Assembly (NCBI GenBank): GCA_033239005.1
Contig: BSQZ01000015.1
Span: 6,761,001 to 6,825,000, forward strand
Length of the DNA: 64,000 nt
Origin: Lamellibrachia satsuma
Taxonomy: Eukaryota; Annelida; Polychaeta; Sabellida; Siboglinidae
Reading direction: 5' to 3'
A program made the translations under genes and the position numbers. The notes under the pieces are model-generated. The model was not told where the DNA came from, did no database searches, and saw only the letters and a list, made by a program, of their open reading frames with translations. Shown here piece by piece: positions 22,701 through 33,900 of the stretch; the first letter of the stretch is position 1, and each line of letters starts with the position of its first letter.

Positions 22701-25700
22701 TTGAATAATATCTGTAAATATAAGTTTTATGGCTGATGATGCAAGTGAAACATGTGTGAGAGAAGATATCAGGGATGTGTACCACACAACTGCTGTCAAC
22801 ATTTCCTCAAAATCCAGTCTTCTGCCACTTTCATAAAGTGCTGTTAATTAATGCATCATGTAATTCAAACAACCAACTAGACGAAAATTGTATCGACATA
22901 ATTGTAGGAATTAGAAGATTTTAATAAATTTTCAGACATTGTTCAAATGGTTTATTAGTTACCACATATTTGAGGTGTTTGTTGGATGAAAGTTGAGATT
23001 GTAATAAAATATTGTAACATATTGTAGCCGATGTTGTGTGCTTCTCAGACTGACAAAAGATGGTGTCATTGAAAACACCAAAAGTAAAGTAAAGGATTCA
23101 TGAACTAAGACTGTTAGCTGTTACTGCGCAACTGAATAAGAAAATAGTGATGCTATTTTATATTTTATATATTTGTTAAACATTCTGTTTCATGGTAAAG
23201 TGTAGTGAACCTCTTATTTATCTGACTGTATAATGACATTTTTTTGAGAAAGAAAATGTACAGGAATCATTATGTTTGTTGAATCAATTAGTTATTGAGG
23301 GTGTTAAAATTATTTAGTGACTTAGATAGTGAAAGGGGTGCAGTTGCAATAGACTAGCACAGTCATTCTAGACATCTTTGTTGCAGAGGAGATCCACGCA
23401 GAACTGTGCTATGCCGAGTGCCTAATAGAGAGAGCCATCCTCAGTTTCATCCAAGACGAGAACCTCATCAGCTTTGTCAAGGGCAGTCTCAAGATACGTG
23501 CCTGTCAGCAGTCCTACAAGTAAGTGTGTATGATGAGCATGTCAACACTCCTAGAAGTAAATGTATAAAATAGCCTGTCAGCAGTCCTACAAGTAAGTTT
23601 GTAACATGAGCCTGTCAACATTCCTAGAAGTAAGTGTGTAAGATAACCTGTCAGCAGTCCTACAAGTAAGTGTGTATGATGAGTCTGTCAGCAAGTAGAT
23701 ATGTATGATGAGCCTGTGAGCAAGTAGTTGTGTATGATGAGTCTGTCAGCAGTCTTACAAGTAGGTGTGTATGATGAGCCTGTCAGCAAGTAGACGTGCA
23801 TGATGAACCTCTTACCAGTCCAAAAAGAATACATCTATAGTGAGCTTGTTAACAAGCCTGACATTTATTTTGCTTTAGACCTTGTTGGTAAATCTGATAG
23901 AACACATGCAAACAAAACATTTTAGTAGAAACAGGCAATACAGAGTGCACACAGAATGCACACTGGTAAACATCCTGTCTCTATATATGCAGTAGCTTGG
24001 AGATGTCCTGCCTTCCAGGACAATTGATGTACATTTAATGACAAGTGTTTGACAATAAATAGTGGCAGTAGGACCAGAGTGCACTGTATCGAAGCAGTTA
24101 ATTTCATTTATGTTCAATCTAGCTGTTATCTGCTACAATAAAATCTGTACTGAGCTATGGAGTATACTTGTGTGAACATATGTGCATGCACGTATATGTA
24201 TTTACATTGTGAGTGAAAATGCAATTTATTATATCCAGACAGAAATATGATCAATGTTGACATTAAATGTATCATAGTTGTGACATCAATTGATCACATA
24301 AACATCACACCTATAGGCTCTGCTTGCAGGTACTACAAATTAAATATTGATTTCATCTGTGCTTCAAAATCAATCCATTTTGTAAGTAATTATTTATCTT
24401 GATTTGTTTATGTTTAATTACCTCGCCTGACGATGTTAGGAGTAAAGTAATAAACAAACAGACAGAAGTATTCCCTGGATCAGAGATCTTATGCATTCCA
24501 ACATTGTAACTGATATCGTGACTTGTCCAGGGGTAAATCAAACACCTCAACTGTTTATGTAGACATCCAGGTAGTCAACTTGTGATGTCTCAGTGGTGGC
24601 CTAACGTGTGGGACATCAACAGCTATAGGAGGAGTCCTGGGTCTGCTGATTAATGAAACTCATAAACCCATTTCTGCCAATACAGGAAGACACGATTTAT
24701 CATCGTAAACAGTTGTAAGCCAAACATGAAAGTGGTTCATTTGTCACAGGACAGAATCAGGCAGAAAAACAAACATTGCTAAAGCTACGTGTCCCTGTCG
24801 ACTTACAGATGATTCAATACAGCTGTTGTTTCATGTGAGAAAATAATACACCCCAAATCCTTCTGCTTCTTAGCATGCAGTGCTGTTCATTACATAAAAA
24901 CATACCTGGGTACTGCTTCACTAAGATTCTCATGAGTTTGTCAGCATGATTTTGCTCTTAAAAATGGATTTTACTCTTGCTTTTGATCAAAAAAGAAAAG
25001 TGTGTCATTTAGAATCATAAAAATCACTCCTAAGAATGCTTTTTATTAATGATGAGGTAAAGCTGCTCTATAGCTATTTTACATCCATCCTAAAACAGTC
25101 AAATGTCGCCAAGGTCAGTGTTGTTAGAGAAACATTTGCAATTCAATTCTGGGTCAATTTTAAGTTGTATCTAACTCTAAATGCACACAAGAAACATTTT
25201 CAACATAGTGCCCACTGTGGAGTTTATCATTGAAATTTCACTCCTCAAATTGTGGGTGGATTTTATGAGCACCTTAGTTTAAATGCATTTTGCAAATATA
25301 CATAAAAATGAACGACATATTCTGTTTATGATGGATTTTGCTTGACCTCTTTATCTTGGTGAAGTGGGCCCCGTACACAATAACTAGGAACCTCAAGATA
25401 ATGTGATTCACTTACTACGTTATTAATATATAAAAACTAGATATGATATTTGACCACAGGTACAAATGTCAATATAACCTTAACTTGACCTAGGAAAGAG
25501 CTCATTCCTAGTACACAATCACATGATGCCTTAGATAATACTATTTATCATCACCAATAAAGCTATCTTTTTGTCCAGTGAGTATTTGACTAAGTCTGAG
25601 TATTTGACTAAGCCCATGCTTAAATTGAAACATATATTGCTGGGATCAGTAAATATTAAAAGATGGTTAGTAACACTTTGTGCATCTTCTGACTCAGCCG

Positions 25701-28700
25701 AGGATATTTCAGGCCACTGGCAATGAGTGAAAAGGTCTTAAGCAGCAACTTGTATACAACATAATTCATTTTTAATACATATTAACCATTAACTCCCTAG
25801 TACAGATATAGAGCTTAACACCTTTGAGATAAATGTGCTATAATCTGTGAAACCCATTGTTATGCACCTATTATAGACAAGATATTACAATGTTTATAAG
25901 TGCTTAGATTATGACAATATGATCAGATGATTAGTGTAATATTGGTGTGATTACATAGTGTTCAAGAGTAAATATCTGAAACTGAAATGCACACCACCAA
26001 GGTTTTTAAGGCCAGTTGGTTCCAACCCCCGGCCAGTGACCCACCAAGGCGTTTTGTAAAATGTCCAACTGGCATATTGGAAGGATGTCGGAAACGAAGT
26101 TTTTTGGAAGAGACACTAAAAGTCGTAGGTCCGTGGTGGGTACACCAGGGGAAGTAACAGACGCCACACAGAAGGCTAATCTATAACCTGCGGTGCACTC
26201 ACAACCTTTCAAGTGCGTAAATACTTAATTATGAAATAGGCACACCAACCCATATGGAACACAGAACACTAATGTTTCACATGGATCTGTTCATTAGAAT
26301 GCTGTAATTTCCTAAATATTGTATGCTCTTATAGCAGTTTAGAAACATAAAAGCTGTTTGAAGCCACATGACAGTGGTGTCATGTTGCAGGGAGTGTGTG
26401 CGGATCCTGGAACGGCGGCAGTGGCAGGACACGGACAATAAGGTGCACTTTGAGAGTGGCGTGCGCATGGGCAATGGCATGTTTAACCTGGTAAGACTTG
26501 ATACTCTGGCATTGGAAAGCAGTTGCTGGAAGTAGGCAGTAGGCAGTCATTGTAGAGAGTATGCAATGATAACTGATGGGATAGTATGCAGTGACATTTG
26601 AGAGTATGCACTGGTAGTTGACAGTATACAGCTGAGAGTGTGCATTGACATCTGAGAGTATGCAGTGACAGTTGAGAATATGCAGTGACAGCAGAGAGTA
26701 TGCAGTGACAGCTGAGAGTGTGCATTGACAGCTTAGAGTATGCAGTGACAGTTGAGAATATGCATTGACAGCGGAGAGTATGCAGTGACAGCTGAAAGTA
26801 TTCAGTGACAGTTGAGAATATGCAGTGACAGCTGAGAGTATGCTGTGACAGCTGAGAGTATGTCGTGACATCTGAGAGTATGCAGTGACATCTGAGAGTA
26901 TGCCGTGACAGCTGAGAGTATGCAGTGACAGCTGAGAGTATGAAGTGACAGCTGAGAGTATGCAGTGACAGCTGAGAGTATGCAGTAACAGTTGAGAGTA
27001 TGAAGTGACAGCTGAGAGTATGCAGTGACAGCTGAGAGTATGCAGTGACAGTTGAGAGTATGCAGTGACAACTGAGAGTATGCAGTGACAGTTGAGAGTA
27101 TGCACTGACAGCTGAGAGTATGCAGTAACAGCTGAGAGTATGCAGTGACAGTTCAGAGTATGAAGTGACAGCTGAGAGTATGCAGTGACAGCTGAGAGTA
27201 TGCACTGACAGCTGAGAGTATGCACTGACAGTTGAGAGTATGCAATGACAGTTGACAGCATGCACTGAAAGTTGACAGTATTCAATGAGAGTAGACAGTA
27301 TGTTTTGTTGGTGTTGCCTAAACTGCAGTTGTATCAAATGTTCTTCTACTTTCAGTTAATATCGCTGCTCCCTGGTAAAATTCTCAAGCTGCTAGAGTTT
27401 GTTGGCTTCTCTGGCAACAAAGTGAGTGATCAGACATGGGGTTTTAGCAGAATGCATCCATCTAACACTGATGTACACCTATAGCTGTATGTTGGAACCA
27501 TCACCAGGTTTATTGCCAAAATGTATTTGTGAGGACTCACTTCAAATACGTGAGTGTTACAATCAAAGTGTAATTTTCTTGTTTTTGGGTGACTTGCATA
27601 AGCAGTAAATATGTAACAATATTAAAGATGATAGTGTAATTTTAATTAACATTGCTCCAGAACCTAAGCAAATTTATATTTAAAGCTGTTTCCTCAAATG
27701 GTTCAGCCCATCGCACATCTCCAGTTCACTTAGATGTGCAGTGTGTGTTTAAGTAATGGGTGCAGTCATGAATTAGCATTAATTAAAAGCATTAGTTAAT
27801 TTAGTAGTTTGATGATTTCACAAAAACTACATATAAAAGTAGCATAAATTAGCTAGCATGTTGCAGTGGATACTATGTTGGTTTGGTTTTTCGCAAAATT
27901 AATTTGAAATGAGACTAGCAAAATATTTAATTGGTTAAGCACCTTTAAAACCTTTTGGGTCTGCTAGTCATAATGTTATGCTATAAAGAGTAGAAGAACA
28001 TTTTTGAGAATTATGAAAATTTGTGAAGAAAAGCACAGAATGGACCAAGCATATTATACATACCCAGCAAAAACTAACCTGGGCTGCTGTATATGGCAGT
28101 TACTTTGGTGTTGCTAATGACAGACCCTTTATGAAGAGATTCATCAGACTGATAGTTCCAGTGTAATAATCTTTTTCTCATCACAGTCAATTTTAAACTT
28201 TTTCTTTGTTATGTTTCAGCAGCTTTCAGCTTTCTTCATCAGACTGACTACCACTAGATGGCAGCACAGAAGTCACTATCCGCAGATGCTGTCACTTGTG
28301 TGGGCCCCGGCCACGGCCGTCTCTCCCATGTCTATGACGACCTGCTGAGGAGCCACCCAACCCAAGGCCATTTCGTATAGTGACTGCTGTGCTGCCATCT
28401 AGCAGTAGTCAGTCTGATGAAGAAATTTTAAAGCTGCTGAAACGCAACAAAGGAAAAAGTTAAAATTGACTGATATATGAGAAAAAGAGTAATTTATGAA
28501 ATAAGCAACACAAGTCCAATGTAACTGTTAGAGAGAATTGAAATAGGCCAAATGATGATATTTATTATTGGAAAGTGGACTGCAGCCACTTTGGGGACAA
28601 CGATAATAGGAATGTGAGCTCTACAATGTAAACCAGGTACGATGCTGAACGCATGATATACAGCCTTGTCCAAAACTTGAGGTTTCTTAGAGCCCACATT

Positions 28701-30899
28701 CCTACATGCCAGAAGTGACACGTATTCATATACATATACCATACTTGCATCATCCCTATGTGGTAATGGAACTAAAACCATTATGCATATAGATATAAAC
28801 AAATGTGCACAGAATACACTCTTATAAGATGTAACCTTTACTTGCTAACATTCAACCACAAATATACAACTGTAACCACAAACAGGTGAGGCCATTTTGT
28901 CCTCCCCAAACTAACCCGTATAAACATAACTCAGAAATACCGAAGGAGGAGTAGAAAACCTGTCACCGCACTGAAACCCCGCGAACACTTGAGGGGAATA
29001 GACCCGTGTTCAATGCCAAATTGTTGAAAGCATAAAAAATCAGGCATTTTCTAACTTTCCTTCCTACCAACAATTTACAATAGTTCTTTAACTAATCACA
29101 ACAGTTCTTGAGCTAATTACAGCAACACAACGAAGAAAGTTGGGGAAGGAGGGCAGATTCAAAATCAGACTAATTAATAAGCCATAGGCAATCTAGAACA
29201 AAAATACCCATCTGTTATAGCTCATGCCCTGATATTTCTCCTGCAGTTAATTATAATTAATTGCAGAATAGTTTGTCACTTTTAAAACATGTGTAATCAC
29301 CGACACAACGTTACTGATTTAAACTGAACATACAAAACACGACTTATTCTGATGACACAACCTGCAGGATGAAAAGCCTGCCTAAGGCACCCAGGCCATG
29401 TATTGCTGATCTCATAAAAACAGTATGCAGCCATTTGCAGCTTGTTGTATACCTTCATATATAATGACTGACACATTGTATGTTGTTGTGTTTCAGAAGA
29501 AAGGTCTGACAGAACTGGAACTGGGCAGTCGGTTAGAAAAGAGTCTCCGCGGACCACTGTGTACACTCGCTCTACTGGGCTACCATACTGTCGTCACATT
29601 CGTACTGGGTGAGTTCTACATCTATCCCCCATGAAATGGCAATAGCACTGTGGACACACAAAAGAGTCTCCCATGAAATGCAGCTGTTATCAGACATTCT
29701 GCTACCTTTCACACATTAAACATCAATGTCTGCCATTCAGTGCTGCAAATCCTCATGTGTTTTGGTGTAGGTACGGCCACATTCTGTGTGTTTTGTTGTA
29801 GGTACAGCCGAGGGTGACACAAACCTTGCAGACAAATTATTAACAGCTGCTTTGAGAAATTACCCGAAGGTAAGAACTACATCAGTTGCAACTAAATTTT
29901 ACTGAAATAACATATGATATGTTATGTTTTGCATCTCATCAATTTGTAAAAAATGTGGCCTGTTAAAATATTTATGGATACTGATCCTATGGCAAAGTAA
30001 TAGTGCCAACCTGACACATCAATATTGTCAAAACATTGACAGAACAATATTGCCTTCCTGTTCACAAAAGATTTTCTAAAATTATAAATACTACTGAAAA
30101 TTGCAGATTTGATTTGTGGCAAAGGCATTACAAAATATTCTCAGTAAATTAGAATTTTTTTAATTGTAAATCTTGCTCAGCGGCAACTGAATACAAGTGG
30201 AGTCTTCTCCATCACATGGTGTGTAATTGTGTTTCGGGGAGTCTTCTCCATCACATGGTGTGTGATTGTGTTTCGGGGAGTCTTCTCCATCACATGGTGT
30301 GTGATTGTGTTTCGGGGAGTCTTCTCCATCACATGGTGTGTGATTGTGTTTTGGGGAGTCTTCTCCATCACATGGTGTGTGATTGTGTTTATGGGAGTCT
30401 TCTCCATCACATGGTGTGTGATTGTGTTTCGGGGAGTCTTCTCCATCACATAGTGTGTGATTGTGTTTCAGGGGGCAATGGTGCTGTTTTTTGCCGGACG
30501 ACTACAGCAAGTGAAAGGAAACATCAGAGAGGTGAGATACCTCTTCTTATCTGGTTGTCATGGTTACTCCTCAAAAATATTACGTTGTTTTAAGTCCTTG
30601 TGGAAGTAACAAAACCATCAGATTTACCTACTAAATAAGTCTTCTGAGATTCAGGTTTGTAAGATGCATGAGTATGTCAAAATCTTAATATGATTAATTG
30701 TCTGTGAACACCAAAATTTTTCAGATTACAGAATACACTTATAAGATGTAACATGTACTTGCTAACATTCAACATTCAGCCCTATTTGCCTTAACCCCCC
30801 GGTTAGGGTGACAAACCATGCCTAGTAATTTCTGCTATGTTTTAAATAACATATTACTGATGGTAACAAGGATTCCCTTCAGTAGTCTATAATATAACA

Positions 30900-30947
<48 letters not shown>

Positions 30948-33900
30948 CACACACAGACTGCTAAAAATCTTGGTATTCATTAGTAATTTGTTGTCTTTAA
31001 TTTGTAGGCGATATTGAAGTTTGAGGAGTCGATCAACTCACAGGAGGAGTGGTGTCAGTACCATCACCTGTGCTTCTGGGAGCTCATGTGGTGCCACAGG
31101 TCAGTTACATGTGTAGTGATACATCTAGTGACATGTCCATTGACACATCTCGTGACATTTCCAGTTACACGTCCTTTATCATGCATTTACAAATGTAGTG
31201 TTTGTTACATTATGTATGTTGTAGTTAAAATGTATTGTTTGTTATATTATGTATGTTGTAGTTGAAATGTTTTGTTTTCAAGGCACCCAACTAGTTGATA
31301 TGAAATTCTATTATTCTTATTTTTTAGTTTATTTGTTATGTTACAATTACTATAATTTATATCACATTGTCACCATGGTGATGGAACTTTATAGGTACGT
31401 GTAGTGCAGATACCAGTAGGTTGTCATGGAAATACATTGGAATGTGTAGTACAGATACTAATGCATTGCCATGGAAACATGTTGTAGTTTCCTTGGTGAC
31501 TGGTTGCTGGCGATGAAGTACGCTGAGAAGTTATGTCAAGAGAGTCAGTGGAGCAAGGCAATCTACACCTTCCAGAAGGCATCCTTCCTCATGATGTGTG
31601 ACGACCAGACAGTCGAGACACACGCACATATCACCTACCTCTTCAGGTCGGCTCATCCTTAATAATAATAAACATTGTTTATTCATGATAAACCTTATAA
31701 AATATTAACTTTGTAAGGGTTGTGTGTCTATAACATGAATATACTGGTAAATATATGTAGCATTGCCTATAATTAAATAATTACATAAGAGAGTATATTA
31801 TAAAATGCAGTAAAGGTACATTAGAAACAATGGATTCAAATATGTTTTTTTTTTTATGTATTGCTTGCCAAATTGGGAATTAAGAAAGATGAATATTCTG
31901 AGTCTGAGCAGTTGGCTAGCCACATGATGAAGTGGGTTCTTAAGTTGTGATGAACCAAGTTTAATAAACCTTACTGTTCTATAATTTCTTGACAAGAACC
32001 ACTATCGTGTTAAAAAATGTCACCCATAGTCACAAATAAAATTACTATCACACATGTTGTGGTTAGTTTCATAATGCAGATGGCGTTTATCTCTCGATGT
32101 TTATTGCTGTCTGCTAATACAAAAATTAGATCTGTGACTTGAACCATCTTCTTTTCTGTCTCTCAAAAATTTATTAAATTTATATCTAAAATTGTCATTC
32201 AATGTCATTCCTGCCACTCATTAATTTATCATAATCAGTTTAGATGAAACTACAGGAGAACTACCTTGGGGAACTGTTCAACTGTTCATCTTGTGTGATG
32301 TAATCCCTCAGACAGTGGCTCATAAGATGCTCTCCTGCTTCAGTGAGGTGCCACGACTAAAGCAGAAGATTGCAGGAAAGTCCATTCCCGTTGAGAAGTT
32401 TGCCGTCAAGAAGGCACTCCGCTACATCGAACAGAACCATCGACTCACACTGCCGGCTTACGTGAGTCTAGCATCACCTAAGGCATCACTTACTGTTAAT
32501 GTATTTTCTTACTAGAACCCTTGGAATGTCTGATCATAAATTACATTCTCTATAAGTCCAATAGTAATAATTTTCAATGTAAAAATGATAATCCCAGGTA
32601 AGGACGAAGCTACTGAATAGCCTGCTCCGCCAAGAGACTTTACAGCTTTCCGGTGAATCTTCCATGTGATTCTATGTGTCATAAGGGACTGAGACTATTC
32701 AGTTATACACATGACTGTTTGGGAGCGAGATGTGTTGTAGTTGTGGTGATGTGTATAGGTATTGCCCATTGCCTGCAGGAGATCATCTATGTGTGGAATG
32801 GCTTCAACATCTTGGGCAAGAAGGAGGGGTTGTTGAAGCCCATCATCAGCACCGTGGAACAGACACTCAATGTTATAGTGCAACATCCCGGTGAGGAACA
32901 TTGGTGGTTGCAGTTAGACAGCAAGACGGCCACCGAGGTCGAACTCCGCTGACTCCAACCATCTGTCTCCAGACGCCTGTGTCCCTCATTGCTGTGTGCA
33001 ACTCTCCAGGCTCCATACTCCTCTGTCCCTCATTGCTGTGTGCAACTCTCCAGGCTCCAGACACCTCTGTCCCTCATTGCTGTGTACAACTCTCCAGGCT
33101 CCAGACACCTCTGTCCCTCATTGCTGTGTGCAACTCTCCAGGCTCCATACTACTCTGTCCCTCATTGCTGTGTGCAACTCTCCAGGCTCCATACTCCTCT
33201 GTCCCTCATTGCTGTGTGCAACTCTCCAGGCTCCAGACACCTCTGTCCCTCATTGCTGTGTACAACTCTCCAGGCTCCAGACACCTCTGTTCCTCATTGC
33301 TGTGTGCAACTCTCCAGGCTCCATACACCTCTGTCCCTCACTGCTGTGTTCAACTCTCCAGGCTCCCAACACCTCTGTCCCTTATTGCTGTGTGCAACTC
33401 TTCAGGCTCCAGACACCTCTGTCACTCATTGCTGTGTGCAACTCTCAAGACACACATCTTGTTTTAGACAGTCAATCAGTGTAAATGCCAGTCTGCCTTG
33501 GCTTAATCTTGTATGTAACTTTGTTCATTCCACTGTAGAAGTTGCCAGTGAATTTTTACAGTGGTTCACAATATGCTTTATGTAATATCCATTTACTTGG
33601 TTTTTGAGTGCTTTTGTTCCAGTACTGGCTAATGTGACATTGCTTTCATGTAATAAATGTGAAAGAAGTATGTTCAATTAACGTAAAATATAATACAACA
33701 ATGTAGTTAGTATGTAAACTGTTGTAACGTGCCAGGTCACAGCATCGCAGCATAGAGTCAGAGACAGTGAGCTATACATGTCACTAGAATTTGTATCACA
33801 GTTTTATTATATTACAGTATTATTGTACTTATTAAAATGTTGACAGCTACAACATTCATCAGCTGTGATTGTTGTTGTTGCTACAGATGACTACATCTAT

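Noticed and set aside
26380..27337. 300-codon minus-strand frames rich in AYSQLSLHTL
   Set aside because: A 20-bp intronic array read in three registers; not a gene.
32873..33585. Three overlapping forward frames of Cys/Pro/Leu repeats
   Set aside because: The 44-bp array is open in all three frames, which marks absence of coding constraint.
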